A DNA stretch of 64,000 bases from Shewanella electrica (GTDB lineage Bacteria > Pseudomonadota > Gammaproteobacteria > Enterobacterales > Shewanellaceae): NCBI RefSeq assembly GCF_022321485.1, contig NZ_JAKOGG010000013.1, positions 1-64,000 of the forward strand, read 5' to 3'. This document shows positions 21,633-33,955 of the stretch, one piece after another. The notes beneath the pieces were generated by a model. It searched no databases. It saw only the letters and a list, made by a program, of their open reading frames with translations, and was not told where the DNA came from. The first letter of the stretch is position 1. The number at the start of each line of letters is the position of its first letter. The translations under genes and the position numbers were made by a program.

Positions 21633-21662
21633 AGTGTAGGGACAGTCAATAAAGCTTGTCAA
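21633..21662 (-). promoter_or_regulatory. Predicted sigma-70 promoter of the dcw cluster (Pmra)
   Basis: Perfect -35 TTGACA (21657-21662), 18-bp spacer, -10 TACACT (21633-21638). Transcription would begin near 21626, directly before the MraZ boxes, which fits repression by MraZ binding over the start. Confidence 0.7.
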
Positions 21663-21963
21663 GCGATGGGATCCCGTTTAAATCCAGTCACCAAGCGGGT
21701 TAGCGGCGTGTTACAGGAAAAGTGGACAGTGTCAAAAAAGTGGAGCTTTGTGGGATTTTGTCGCTAAATATCAGTTCGATAAGCGGACGATCGGGCAAGC
21801 ATTCTCGCTATAGCGACAAAAAATGTGGATCTGAGTGGTAAATGCACAGCACCCGCAACGGATCGCTCACAATCTTGATTTCATTGCTCACGCCACTTCG
21901 ATTAAAGTTTGTACAGTTGATACCGATAATATTATTGAGGACTAGGGAAAAGGTACTTGGAGA

Positions 21964-22195
21964 CTGTTTATCTTTGCTGGTGTTTTTGCAGCAAACAGCG
22001 CGTGATTTAGGCAAGGCAGGTGATGGGCCGTGTAGTTATCCGCCACCAACAGCACCTAACGCTGCATAAATTGCGCTCTGTCGCTGCCCGAAGGGGTCAT
22101 TTAAACGCCTCCTGAACGTTGTTGCGCCGAACTTGCTTAGTTGACTAAGCCTCGCCGGTCGCGCCTCGTTCATAACACGTTTAATGAGAACAAAA
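21964..22195 (+). repeat. Diverged intergenic repeat, copy A
   Basis: Two modules are visible. Module 1 (21964-22050) begins CTGTTTATCTTTGCTGG and ends CCGCCACCAAC. Module 2 (about 22078-22195) includes CGCTGCCCGAAGG, TTGACTAAGC and TTTAATGAGAAC. Both recur about 2.5 kb away (copy B, 24541-24768) at roughly 70-75% identity by eye, but in the opposite module order. A reverse-complement fragment of the start of module 1 (AAAGATCAACAG) sits at 22206-22217. No ORF is supported. The rest of 21663-22248 shows nothing beyond the mraZ promoter region and this repeat. Confidence 0.6.
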
Positions 22196-22248
22196 ATTAA
22201 ACACTAAAGATCAACAGTCCCCAGTAAATACAACAGGGGATCAACATT

Positions 22249-22554
22249 ATGGCAATAGATGCAATTTATGCGATGCAGGCGTTACCACCGCCAAATAAAT
22301 TCAAAGCGACAACTGCGGTAAAGCAGTTGAGTGAGAGTGCGCAAGTTGCGGCCGAACATGAAGAACAGCAAGATCCCCTCATCACGACTACCAATGAGAG
22401 GCGTAAACGCCAAGATCGCCGCCGCCAACAGCGCGCCATTGCGGTTGAGCGTCGTAAAGCCGATCGCCGTCAGTTAGCAGCTACCTCCGCGCCTGACGAT
22501 GAAGCCACCGATAATATGATCGGCACAGGTCAAATCATTGATATCACAGTGTAA
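22249..22554 (+). CDS. Small basic hypothetical protein
   Basis: A 101-residue protein that I do not recognise. It follows an AGGGGA ribosome-binding site 9 bp upstream and ends before a strong terminator, so it is probably a real gene. The centre (about residues 47-75) is a highly charged Arg/Gln/Lys helix (NERRKRQDRRRQQR, then VERRKADRRQ). The first 45 residues are Ala/Gln-rich, and the last 20 are acidic and then hydrophobic (IIDITV). No signal peptide or membrane segment is present. The charged segment could bind nucleic acid, but that is only a guess. Confidence 0.6.
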   Translation: MAIDAIYAMQALPPPNKFKATTAVKQLSESAQVAAEHEEQQDPLITTTNERRKRQDRRRQQRAIAVERRKADRRQLAATSAPDDEATDNMIGTGQIIDITV

Positions 22555-22673
22555 GCAGCACGCCCCCAATGCTCTGCCGCCCACAGCGCAACATCCATTG
22601 TTTGCTCAGCCGTCAGCTTTAATAACGCGGCTACCAGTATGAGGTCTGCGGCTCGATACCGCCGCAGTAAAAC

Positions 22674-22704
22674 AAAAGCCCGATGTACTATGCATCGGGC
22701 TTTT
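22674..22704. terminator. Bidirectional terminator between the small basic gene and fadL
   Basis: A 12-bp perfect stem (AAAAGCCCGATG / CATCGGGCTTTT) with a 7-nt loop. It lies between two convergent genes and has A/T flanks suited to both directions. Confidence 0.9.
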
Positions 22705-22733
22705 GGCAGACGAACTTGCTCAGCTCGCTGAAA

Positions 22734-24086
22734 TTACATCTTGTAAGTCAACTGCAAACCAGCCAACCACACATGACCCGTCGCTTCACCTTGGTACGTC
22801 ACTTGTGCCAGATTCAGCATTGATTGCGTTTCATTGATAGGTGAATCACCGTGCGCTTCAATATACGTCACGCCAAGATCCACGGTCATCGCATCAGTTA
22901 ATGCATAGCCAGCACCCAAGCTGAACCACAGACGATCACTATCAGGAATAGTGATGGTGCGGTTTTCATCAGCAACTGCGGTTTTATCCAATGCCACACC
23001 CGCGCGTAACGTCAGCGCCTTGGTGGCTTGATACGTGCCACCGAGCGAATAACGCCAGTTGTCTTTAAAGTTCTCCGCTTTGACTAAGTCTGAGTCAACG
23101 CCAGTCACCGGTTTTTGCTCATGTGGGAAATAAACCACTAACTCATCAAAGGTACTCCAGTCAGTCCAGTTGATGCTCGCGTGCAGCGCAAAGTTGTCAG
23201 TGATTTGATGATAGGAAGCCAGTTCAGCAAACGCTGGCAACTCTAGCGGAATATAACCAGGCACTTTGGCGCCAGCGCCAGAATACAAGGCTCCGTCAGC
23301 ATGACCATCAAGATCCAGCTTCACCTTGCTGCTATATGCCAACCCGATACGGTTATTGTCATCAATCTGCCAACTGGCACCAGCGCGCCACCCCATGCCG
23401 AAATCATCACCTTTAAGATGTTTCAGCTCGCTTCCCGATGCAGGTAACTGCGCCGCAATAGTCGCTGGTAAGTTCGGCAGTGCACGTACGCTATCGATCC
23501 AAGCGGGCGCGGTTGCACCGATTTCACCTTCGCCATACACAAAACGCATACCGCCACCCACAGTGAAGTGACGATCGATTTTGTAGGCAATATTGGTGTT
23601 CAACTCAACAGTGGTCACTGACGTTTTATCACCAAAGATAGCGGCTGCGTGGCTGGCTGGTAATTCAGTCTCTAAGCCATAGTTTGAATTTAGCGCTAAG
23701 CCCCACGTCCAGCGATCATTGAGTTGGCTGGAGTAGTAAAAATTAGGGATGACAGCATTATTTGCCACATCATCGACATTCGCGTCCATGGTGATACTTT
23801 GTGGCAGCAATGGGGAATCGATGGTGATATTTCCCGGGGTATTCACTTCCGGCATTACATACACAGCACCCACCGACACCTGACGGCCCTCAAGATAGCT
23901 CAGCATCGCAGGGTTACGCGCTTGCACTGAAGGATTTTCCGCTGTGGCCGCTTCGCCAGCATAAGCACGACCCAGCCCAGAGGCCGATGTTTCAGCAAGT
24001 TGGAAACCCGCGGCTTGAACAGGCAGTTGCACACCCATACCCACTAGCGCGGCGGTTACCAACGTCAGTTTGAATTTTTGAGTCAT
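22734..24086 (-). CDS. fadL: FadL-type outer membrane long-chain fatty acid transporter
   Basis: A 450-residue outer membrane beta-barrel of the FadL/OmpP1/TodX family. A Sec signal peptide is clear (hydrophobic residues 8-22, cleavage likely after VQA), and the mature N-terminus GFQLAETSASGLGRAYAGEA is the conserved FadL hatch start. The remainder is alternating beta-strand sequence, and it ends in an aromatic/hydrophobic strand (VWLAGLQLTYKM). FadL proteins admit long-chain fatty acids or other hydrophobic compounds; which of these is transported here cannot be told. Shewanella genomes often have more than one paralogue, so the gene symbol is by family. Confidence 0.88.
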   Translation of the reverse strand: MTQKFKLTLVTAALVGMGVQLPVQAAGFQLAETSASGLGRAYAGEAATAENPSVQARNPAMLSYLEGRQVSVGAVYVMPEVNTPGNITIDSPLLPQSITMDANVDDVANNAVIPNFYYSSQLNDRWTWGLALNSNYGLETELPASHAAAIFGDKTSVTTVELNTNIAYKIDRHFTVGGGMRFVYGEGEIGATAPAWIDSVRALPNLPATIAAQLPASGSELKHLKGDDFGMGWRAGASWQIDDNNRIGLAYSSKVKLDLDGHADGALYSGAGAKVPGYIPLELPAFAELASYHQITDNFALHASINWTDWSTFDELVVYFPHEQKPVTGVDSDLVKAENFKDNWRYSLGGTYQATKALTLRAGVALDKTAVADENRTITIPDSDRLWFSLGAGYALTDAMTVDLGVTYIEAHGDSPINETQSMLNLAQVTYQGEATGHVWLAGLQLTYKM

Positions 24087-24540
24087 TGTTGTTCTCTAAA
24101 GAGTGAATTTATATAAGAGTGGATCTTATTGTTTTTCTGGCTGGCGAGTTTACTTCCGCAGAATATCTTTGCAAGTAAAAAGGAAGAATCAGCAGATTAC
24201 GCTATCAATTGCACACAACTAGCATTAATCACTGTAAAACAGCCGTTTTAAACATGAGGAAATAACATTGAGAGGTAACGGGATTCGCTTTATTCGCAGC
24301 CCAAAAGTAGAGTAAATACTTAAATAATGTGTTTTTTCAAGTTGTTATAAATATTCAGTGAGTGAACACTTGTTTACTAAAGTCCACCAGCAAATACAGC
24401 ATAAATTACTGGTAAAGCCAGCCATACAGCCAGTTCTGGCTGATGATTCACAGTTGCCAGCTCGATTCAATCAGCCTAATGTCTATGCTGATTTGCGCAA
24501 AAATGCTGGGGTTCACACGCATTTGGCGACAAGTTAGGGA

Positions 24541-24768
24541 CGGTTTCTCTGCCCGAGGTTTTGGCAACCAGCGCACTTAATTGACTGAGCACCACTGGTC
24601 GAGTCTCGTGCATAAGGCAGTTAATGTGAACGGACAATCACACCGCCGCCCTTCGTGGGACTCACTCAGTTTTTAGGGGCTGTTGATCTTTGCTGGTCGT
24701 TGTTGCAGCTGGCAGAGCGGGATTTAGACAAGGCGGGGGATGTGCGGTCTAGTTATTCTCCGCCAACC
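24541..24768 (+). repeat. Diverged intergenic repeat, copy B
   Basis: Module 2 (24541-24640; CTCTGCCCGAGG, TTGACTGAGC, GTTAATGTGAAC) comes first, and module 1 (24680-24768; CTGTTGATCTTTGCTGG to CCGCCAAC) second. Compare copy A, where the order is reversed. The surrounding gene-free interval 24087-24953 also contains the fadL upstream region (24087-24250). I see no other feature in it; a 69-codon frame at 24740 looks spurious. Confidence 0.6.
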
Positions 24769-24953
24769 GTCCCCTACACTTTTTAGGCCATCATCAGCAA
24801 CCGCTGCATGTTGCCTTTCCAACAACGGCAGGACGATAACCCTGCCTCCCCAGCAGTCGCGGCCATACAGCAACCACTTGTTGCTTATTGCGGCACATCA
24901 CACAACAGGCAAGCGGAAGCCGTTGCCGTTGCCATTACCGCACGGGTAAAAAA

Positions 24954-24979
24954 AACAAGAGGCGCATGCGCCTCTTGTT
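24954..24979 (-). terminator. Terminator of the leu operon
   Basis: A perfect 12-bp stem (AACAAGAGGCGC / GCGCCTCTTGTT) lies 37 bp past the leuD stop. On the minus strand it is followed by an uninterrupted T-run. Confidence 0.92.
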
Positions 24980-25015
24980 AATCTCAGTATTATCAACGCC
25001 TTTACTGCGGCGTCA

Positions 25016-25621
25016 TCAACAACGCCAAGCGGGTATGGTTTGTTCGTACTGACGGATCTCCGCTTCATGCGCCAAGGTCAGGCCAATCGCATCCAAACCG
25101 TTCAGCAGCTTATGGCGGGCAGATTCTGCCAGCGTGAATGGAAACTCTGCGCCTGATGGTGATACCACTTTGCACTGTTCCAAATCCACCGTGATCTGCG
25201 CATCGTCTGTGGCACTCACTTCCACAAACAACTGCTCCACTTGCTCTGCTGGCAGTTTGACTGGCAACAAACCGTTGTTGATGGCGTTGCCATAAAAGAT
25301 GTCGGCAAAGCTGGGGGCGATAATGGTGCGTAGACCGTAATCTGCCAACGCCCATGGCGCGTGTTCCCGGCTTGAGCCACAGCCAAAGTTTTCCCGCGCC
25401 AGCAAAATGGTCGCGCCTTGATAACGCGGCTGGTTCATCACAAACGCTGGATTAGCTTGCTCGCCAGCATCATCGAGATAACGCCAGTCGTGAAACAGAT
25501 GCACGCCAAAACCATCTTTGGTCACTTTGGACAAAAACTGCTTCGGAATAATCTGGTCGGTGTCAACGTTGGCATTGTCCAGCGGCACGGCAATCCCTTG
25601 ATGTACAGTAAATGCCTGCAT
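25016..25621 (-). CDS. leuD: 3-isopropylmalate dehydratase small subunit LeuD
   Basis: Small (swivel-domain) subunit of the aconitase-like enzyme that isomerises 2- to 3-isopropylmalate. The ATG at 25621, one base after the leuC stop, gives 201 residues starting [31 protein letters not shown] and the conserved [16 protein letters not shown] are present. A 56-codon upstream extension lies inside leuC and is rejected. Last gene of leuABCD, followed by a strong terminator. Confidence 0.97.
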   Translation of the reverse strand: MQAFTVHQGIAVPLDNANVDTDQIIPKQFLSKVTKDGFGVHLFHDWRYLDDAGEQANPAFVMNQPRYQGATILLARENFGCGSSREHAPWALADYGLRTIIAPSFADIFYGNAINNGLLPVKLPAEQVEQLFVEVSATDDAQITVDLEQCKVVSPSGAEFPFTLAESARHKLLNGLDAIGLTLAHEAEIRQYEQTIPAWRC

Positions 25622-25622
25622 G

Positions 25623-27031
25623 TTACTTCTCCTCTGCTGGCTGACGAATGTCAACGAAGTGACCGGCAATCGCCGCGGCGGCTGCCATTGCTGGGCTAAC
25701 CAAATGGGTGCGACTACCACGGCCTTGACGGCCTTCGAAGTTACGGTTGCTGGTCGACGCACAGCGATCGCCCGGCGCCAAACGGTCATCGTTCATCGCC
25801 AAACACATAGAGCAGCCCGGCAGACGCCATTCAAAACCGGCTTCGGTGAACAGCTTGTCCAAACCTTCCGCTTCCGCTTGAGCTTTTACTTGGCCTGAAC
25901 CCGGCACCACAATCGCGCTTACCGTTGAAGCCACTTTGCGGCCTTGAATTTGCGCCGCAGCGCTGCGCAGATCTTCAATACGCGAGTTAGTGCATGAGCC
26001 AATAAACACCTTGTTGATGGCGACATCAGTCATCAGCACGCCCGGTTCTAAGCCGATATATTGCAGCGCTTTTTCCATACTGCCTTTAGTGACCGGATCG
26101 GTTTCATCGGCGGGATTTGGCACCGGCTTATCAATTGCGACCACTTGGCCTGGATTAGTGCCCCAAGTCAGTTGCGGCGCAATGTCTTTAGCCTCCAACG
26201 TCACGGTGGCATCAAACACGGCATCATCATCAGTTTTCAGCGTTGACCAATCGGCCACCGCTTGCTCCCAATCGCTGGCTTTCGGGGCAAAGGTTCGGCC
26301 TTTTAAGTAGTCAAAAGTCGTGGTATCTGGCGCTACCATACCGGCTTTGGCACCCATTTCGATGGCCATGTTACATAAGGTCATGCGACCTTCCATCGAC
26401 AAGTTGCGAATGGCTTCGCCGCAGAATTCCACCACGTAGCCAGTGCCGCCATCCATGCCGATTTTTCCGATAATCGCCAGTACGATATCTTTGGCGGTAA
26501 TGCCATCTTGTACGCTGCCGCGCACTTCAATCTTCATGGTTTTGGCTTTCAATTGACGCAGCGTTTGGGTTGCCAGTACGTGCTCAACTTCTGAGGTACC
26601 GATACCAAACGCCAACGCGCCGAATGCTCCGTGGGTGGCGGTGTGCGAGTCACCACACACAATTACCGTTCCCGGCAGCGTGATGCCTAGCTCAGGGCCC
26701 ATCACGTGCACAATACCTTGGTTTTTATGATGAATATCGTACAACCGCACACCAAAATCGTTACAGTTTTGCTGTAAGGTTTCCACCTGCGTGCGCGCCA
26801 TCGGGCTTAGCGCATCCAAGCTGGCACTCTTGGTGGAGGTGTTGTGGTCCATGGTGGCAAAGGTTTTTTCTGGCGCGCGCAGTTTACGTCCCGCCATTTT
26901 CAAACCACTGAACGCTTGTGGCGAGGTCACTTCATGCACTAAGTGACGATCAACATAAATAATTGGCGCTTCGCCCGCAGGCTCCGCAACAATGTGGGCG
27001 TCCCACACTTTTTCATATAAGGTCTTACCCA

Positions 27032-27032
<1 letters not shown>
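25623..27032 (-). CDS. leuC: 3-isopropylmalate dehydratase large subunit LeuC
   Basis: Large subunit carrying the [4Fe-4S] cluster. The 469-residue protein has the three cluster cysteines in FIGSCTNSR and GCSMCLAMN, and the N-terminal [16 protein letters not shown] region. Its ATG shares a base with the leuB stop (TAATG), implying translational coupling. Confidence 0.97.
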
Positions 27033-29691
<2,659 letters not shown>

Positions 29692-29747
29692 CGGGATTCT
29701 CCGTCGGGTCCACTTTAGCTCAGTTAAAAAACGTTAAAAAACAAAAA

Positions 29748-29770
29748 ACCCCGCGTTTTTGGCGCGGGGT
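29748..29770 (-). terminator. leu operon attenuator terminator
   Basis: An 8-bp GC-rich stem (ACCCCGCG / CGCGGGGT) with a 7-nt loop is followed on the minus strand by TTTTTTGTTTTTT. It lies between the leader peptide stop and leuA. In leu attenuation, stalling of the ribosome at Leu codons lets an alternative hairpin form and transcription proceeds into leuA. Confidence 0.9.
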
Positions 29771-29802
29771 CTTGAGTTGTACTTGCTGTCTGGCAAACAG
29801 CC

Positions 29803-29868
29803 CTAACTCCTCCGCGCAACACCTGCGAGAGTAAGGAGGAGGAGAGAAAGAGTTACATTTTTCATCAT
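29803..29868 (-). CDS. leuL: leu operon leader peptide LeuL
   Basis: A 21-residue ORF upstream of the attenuator. Six codons are leucine, including four consecutive ones (CTC CTC CTC CTT) flanked by CTT and CTC. The N-terminus reads MMKNVTLS and the C-terminus is GVARRS. Length, position and Leu run match a leucine leader peptide, though the sequence differs from the E. coli one. The ribosome-binding site is weak. It is too short for standard gene finders. Confidence 0.85.
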   Translation of the reverse strand: MMKNVTLSLLLLTLAGVARRS

Positions 29869-29937
29869 TTACCAGTCAACCAAAATTCGTGTAATTTGTT
29901 GCGGTAGCGTTATCGACCGCGTAATTAAGCGGTTCAA

Positions 29938-29966
29938 TAATTAACCTTGAGGGGTACTGCTGTCAA
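29938..29966 (-). promoter_or_regulatory. Predicted leu operon promoter
   Basis: -35 TTGACA (29961-29966), 17-bp spacer, -10 TAATTA (29938-29943). It lies about 70 bp upstream of leuL. The remaining interval to the divergent gene at 30183 holds AT-rich sequence and a TATAAT hexamer (30131-30136) that could be the -10 of that gene, but its -35 is unclear. Confidence 0.6.
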
Positions 29967-30182
29967 CAGCAATTTGCGAAAAAGACGATAAACTTTCATT
30001 AAATTTGCTCAATCGCTACTGAGAATTCGGTTACATTAACGATTACGTCGGTGCAAATGGCATATCAACAAATTGTAATAAATGTAGGATTAATCAACCT
30101 TTAAGCATCTTTTTTGAGCAAAAAACACAGTATAATCATCGCCTAGTGCGACTCATGTTTTGTAGCGTTTTTCGGAGACTAA

Positions 30183-31940
30183 ATGGATTTTCGTTGTTGG
30201 CTGTTAGGTGCCGTCTTTTATCTTTGCTCAGCACTGACTCACGCAGCCGAATTAGAGTCTCTGGTGCTAAAGGTCTATCAATATCCCAAGCAAGCGGCCG
30301 CAAGCATCGCCCAAATTGAGCAGCAAGCCGCGCAACTCTCTGACACCGATCAGATCCGTCTTGAACTGCTGCGCTGCCAACTCCTGATCCAACAAGGCGA
30401 CAATAAAGCTGCGGTGGCAAGCGCGCGCCAAGGCCAGCTCACCGCCATCAACCGTAAGCTCGATATCGCAGTGCCCTACTTTAGCGTGTGCCAAGCGGAA
30501 GCCTACCAAAACCTTGGCATGCTTGATCGCGCCTTGCCGCTGCTGGACAACGCATCAATTGAGGCGAAAAGGCGCAATGATTATCAATTGCTGGTTTCAG
30601 CTATTCGCATTCGGGCGCAACTGGAAATCGCAACCAGTAACTATGCCGCTGCCGTTGAAGATTTGCGTTTAGTGATGGATATGTACCCTGACGTTGCCCA
30701 GCAAAACATCATCTGGGCCTACCCGCCACTAGCTTACATTTATGCCGATATGGCTTCGGTGTTAGAAGCCACAGAAGACTACGCTCAAGCAGCCCACTAC
30801 TTAAAATTGGCGCTAGCCGACGATTCCGCTCAGGGCAAAATAAAACATGTCATTTACCTGATGCAATCTTATGTCTCAATAGAGCAAGGTGATGTTTCCT
30901 TAGGAAAAAAGCAGCTAAACGATGCCATAGCAATGATAGATTTAGTGCTATCAGATACGGAGAGAGCCATTTCCTACATGCAAATATCGGCGATTTACCT
31001 GATGCTGGATGACGTTGCAAGTGCCGTACACTACAACAACCTTGGCAGCGAACTACTCAGCAAATTAGCGCTGGATACCACCCTCATAAACAATTCCCGC
31101 CTGCAAGCCAAAATAGCGTTCAAACAAGGTGATCTTGACGGCGCACTGGCATCGATAGAACAGTCTATCCAGCTGGCAGAATCCTTGTCGCAACCCTTTG
31201 ACATTGCGATAGGACAACAGCTGAAAGCTCATGTGTTGTTCGAGCAACAACACTATGCCGCCGCTTATCAAGCACTGCAGTTAGCAATGACCGCCTATAA
31301 AGAGGGACAACAACACCTTAGCAACACCCAATTTATGCAGTACAAAGCGAAGTTGAGTTTGCAGGAGCAACAGCAGTCTAAGAATCAGCTTGAAGTCAAA
31401 GAGTCATCACTGCTAGTGGAGAAGCGGCTCAACCGTGCGCATATGATCATTTACCTACTGCTGGTAATCATCGCCATGTTGCTGCTTTGGATAATGCTGA
31501 AACGCTATCCGTGGCAGACGACTAAACACAAACCAACCGCTGAAAATGATGAGAAGTGGGCCGAGGCCACGATAGAAAACGCCAAAGGCGCTGGCTTACC
31601 GCTGAGCTTGTTGGTCATCAACATCAATCACGTGCAGCAGACGCTGTTGCCCCAGTTGCAAGACGAGTTGACCCACAGGTTGCGCGAACAGGACAAAATT
31701 CTCCGTAACTCTTTGGATAAGTTACTCATTGTGTTGCCTTACACCTCAGAAGAAGGCGCTATGCGAGTGTTGCGTCAACTGGAACCCGTCGTGAACCAGT
31801 TCAGTACGTTACCCACTTCGATTGGTTGTGCCGAGTTGCGCCAACCAGACAGCTTACAATCGTTGATTAAACGCGCGCAGTTTCAGCAGCTGTCACGCGC
31901 CAAAGAACGCGGCTTACCGGCTCAACCGCCGCTGGCGTAA
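30183..31940 (+). CDS. TPR membrane protein with degenerate GGDEF-like domain
   Basis: A 585-residue protein with a signal peptide (cleavage near HAA), a long periplasmic alpha-helical TPR region (about 25-400), a membrane helix (about 421-440) and a cytoplasmic domain of about 130 residues. The last domain resembles a GGDEF fold ([19 protein letters not shown], then TSIGCAEL). The signature GGDEF is replaced by SLDKL at about residue 510, so diguanylate cyclase activity is not expected. The layout (sensor TPR, membrane, output) resembles TPR-GGDEF regulators common in Shewanella; here the output may bind nucleotide or protein without catalysis. Its 3' end overlaps recQ by 19 bp on the opposite strand. 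Confidence 0.75.
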   Translation: MDFRCWLLGAVFYLCSALTHAAELESLVLKVYQYPKQAAASIAQIEQQAAQLSDTDQIRLELLRCQLLIQQGDNKAAVASARQGQLTAINRKLDIAVPYFSVCQAEAYQNLGMLDRALPLLDNASIEAKRRNDYQLLVSAIRIRAQLEIATSNYAAAVEDLRLVMDMYPDVAQQNIIWAYPPLAYIYADMASVLEATEDYAQAAHYLKLALADDSAQGKIKHVIYLMQSYVSIEQGDVSLGKKQLNDAIAMIDLVLSDTERAISYMQISAIYLMLDDVASAVHYNNLGSELLSKLALDTTLINNSRLQAKIAFKQGDLDGALASIEQSIQLAESLSQPFDIAIGQQLKAHVLFEQQHYAAAYQALQLAMTAYKEGQQHLSNTQFMQYKAKLSLQEQQQSKNQLEVKESSLLVEKRLNRAHMIIYLLLVIIAMLLLWIMLKRYPWQTTKHKPTAENDEKWAEATIENAKGAGLPLSLLVININHVQQTLLPQLQDELTHRLREQDKILRNSLDKLLIVLPYTSEEGAMRVLRQLEPVVNQFSTLPTSIGCAELRQPDSLQSLIKRAQFQQLSRAKERGLPAQPPLA

Positions 31941-33766
31941 TCGGCAATCTCATCGATAAAACGCTGACCAAAGCGGGTCCACTTACGCTCGCCCACGCCA
32001 CTCACCGCCAGCATCTCCAGTTCAGTCGCTGGCATGGTGGCAGCCATTTCCGCCAATGTAGCGTCGTTAAACACCAAATACGGCGGCACATCGTATTCTT
32101 CGGCAATGGTACGTCGTAGCGATTTTAACCGTGCAAACAGGCGTCTATCGTAATGTTGTGGCGTGCGATGATTGTGTGGCTTTTGCGTCATATGCGACAA
32201 CGTGAGCCGCGGCTCGGCTAACATCAAGGCCACTTCACCGCGCAATACCGGCCGCGCAGCTTCGGTTAAATGCAAGCTAGAAGCGCGCGAGATATCTTGG
32301 TTAATCAATCCTAAATGAATCAGTTGGCGCGTGACACTGAGCCAATACTCGGCACTCTTGTCTTTACCTAATCCCCATGTCGATAACTTGTCGTGACCAC
32401 GCTCAGTAATTGGCGCCGAGCGGCCGCCACGCAGCACTTCAATCACATAAGTCAGGCCGAATTTTTGCTTGAGCCGATAGATGCAAGACAATACTTTCTG
32501 CGCATCTTCAGTGCCGTTGTAACGCTTGGGTGGGTCGAGGCAGATGTCGCAGTTACCACATGGCGCGGCCGCTTCACCAAAGTAATGCAGCAACACTTGG
32601 CGGCGGCAGGTTTGCGCTTCAGCAAACGCCACCATGGTATTGAGTTTATGCAGTTCCACTTGCTGCTGCGGCCCTGGCTCGCCTTGGTCAATCAGATGTC
32701 GCACCCGTTGAATATCGGCGGGGTCAAACAGCATTAGCGCTTCTGAAGGCATGCCGTCACGGCCAGCACGACCGGTTTCTTGGTAATAGGCTTCAATGCT
32801 TTTGGGCAAGTCGTAATGCACCACAAAGCGCACGTTAGATTTGTTGATGCCCATACCAAACGCCACCGTTGCCACCACAATTTCCAATTGCTCTTTGATA
32901 AAGCGATCTTGCACGCTGGCGCGCTCTTCGGTGGTCATCCCGGCATGATAGCCCTCGGCATGGCACCCTTGCAGTCGCAGCCGTTCCGCCACTTCATCGA
33001 CGCGACGACGACTCGAACAATAAACAATCCCCGCCGCACCTTGTTGCGTTTTGATAAACTGCCGCAACTGATTAGCCGCGTTGAGTTTTTCAGCCACGGT
33101 GTAGCGAATATTAGGCCGGTCGAAACTCGACAGCAGCGTAAATGGCTGGATATTAAGGCGCTGGCAGATATCACGGCGAGTGGCTTCATCGGCCGTCGCG
33201 GTCAACGCCGCTACGGGTATCTGTGGAAACAGCTGTTTAATGCGCCCAAGTTGCGCATATTCGGGTCGAAAATCGTGGCCCCACTGGCTAATGCAATGGG
33301 CTTCATCGACGGCGATCAGCCGCAAGGGCAGATGGTAGAGTCGCTCGATAAAATCGTTACTCATCAAGCGCTCAGGGGCAATATAGAGCAGCTTAATGGC
33401 GCCTTGGTGCAGATCACGCAGCACTTGTGTCTGCTGCTCACGGCTTAAAGAAGAGTTGAGATAGGCGGCGTTCACGCCCATCTGTTGCAGAGCGTCAACT
33501 TGATCTTTCATCAGTGAAATCAGCGGCGACACCACCAGCGTTACCCCGTCCAATAGCAGCGCAGGTAACTGATAACACAAACTCTTACCGCCGCCGGTTG
33601 GCATGATGATCAAACAATCTTGACCCGCAACCAATTGTTCAATCACGGCTTGCTGACCTTGGCGAAATTCGCGATAACCAAATACCTGCTGCAACACATT
33701 TGCCGCAGCAGAGCCGATGGTCGTTGTCGCAAGTGTTGAAGTTGAATGTTGCTGGCTCGATTCCAT
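31922..33766 (-). CDS. recQ: ATP-dependent DNA helicase RecQ
   Basis: A 3'-5' SF2 helicase acting in recombination and fork repair. The 614-residue protein has Walker A ([11 protein letters not shown], about 55-65), DEAH (154-157) with the aromatic loop [11 protein letters not shown], motif VI ([10 protein letters not shown]), the RQC zinc cluster (CRRQ...CGNCDIC) and a C-terminal HRDC domain (about 530-605). Convergent with the TPR gene. Confidence 0.96.
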   Translation of the reverse strand: MESSQQHSTSTLATTTIGSAAANVLQQVFGYREFRQGQQAVIEQLVAGQDCLIIMPTGGGKSLCYQLPALLLDGVTLVVSPLISLMKDQVDALQQMGVNAAYLNSSLSREQQTQVLRDLHQGAIKLLYIAPERLMSNDFIERLYHLPLRLIAVDEAHCISQWGHDFRPEYAQLGRIKQLFPQIPVAALTATADEATRRDICQRLNIQPFTLLSSFDRPNIRYTVAEKLNAANQLRQFIKTQQGAAGIVYCSSRRRVDEVAERLRLQGCHAEGYHAGMTTEERASVQDRFIKEQLEIVVATVAFGMGINKSNVRFVVHYDLPKSIEAYYQETGRAGRDGMPSEALMLFDPADIQRVRHLIDQGEPGPQQQVELHKLNTMVAFAEAQTCRRQVLLHYFGEAAAPCGNCDICLDPPKRYNGTEDAQKVLSCIYRLKQKFGLTYVIEVLRGGRSAPITERGHDKLSTWGLGKDKSAEYWLSVTRQLIHLGLINQDISRASSLHLTEAARPVLRGEVALMLAEPRLTLSHMTQKPHNHRTPQHYDRRLFARLKSLRRTIAEEYDVPPYLVFNDATLAEMAATMPATELEMLAVSGVGERKWTRFGQRFIDEIADYASGG

Positions 33767-33955
33767 GAATTACACTACCTCATCAAGAGGCGTCATTGTA
33801 CTGAACCGTAGCGCAATACGCACCCGCCAGTAACGATTAATTACCGTGACATAGCCCTGTCGCCGCGCCACGGCGACGAGATAATTCATCTTTTACTTGT
33901 GTAACACTACGTTAGCCCGCACAATCGATTTCCCTCGTAAACATCAGTAATCACC

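Noticed and set aside
24740-24949. 69-codon frame within the fadL-leuD interval
   Set aside because: It begins inside repeat copy B, has no ribosome-binding site and is a Pro/Leu/Ser low-complexity string.
32780-33448. 222-codon plus-strand frame opposite recQ
   Set aside because: It is fully antisense to conserved RecQ helicase motifs and has no independent signal.
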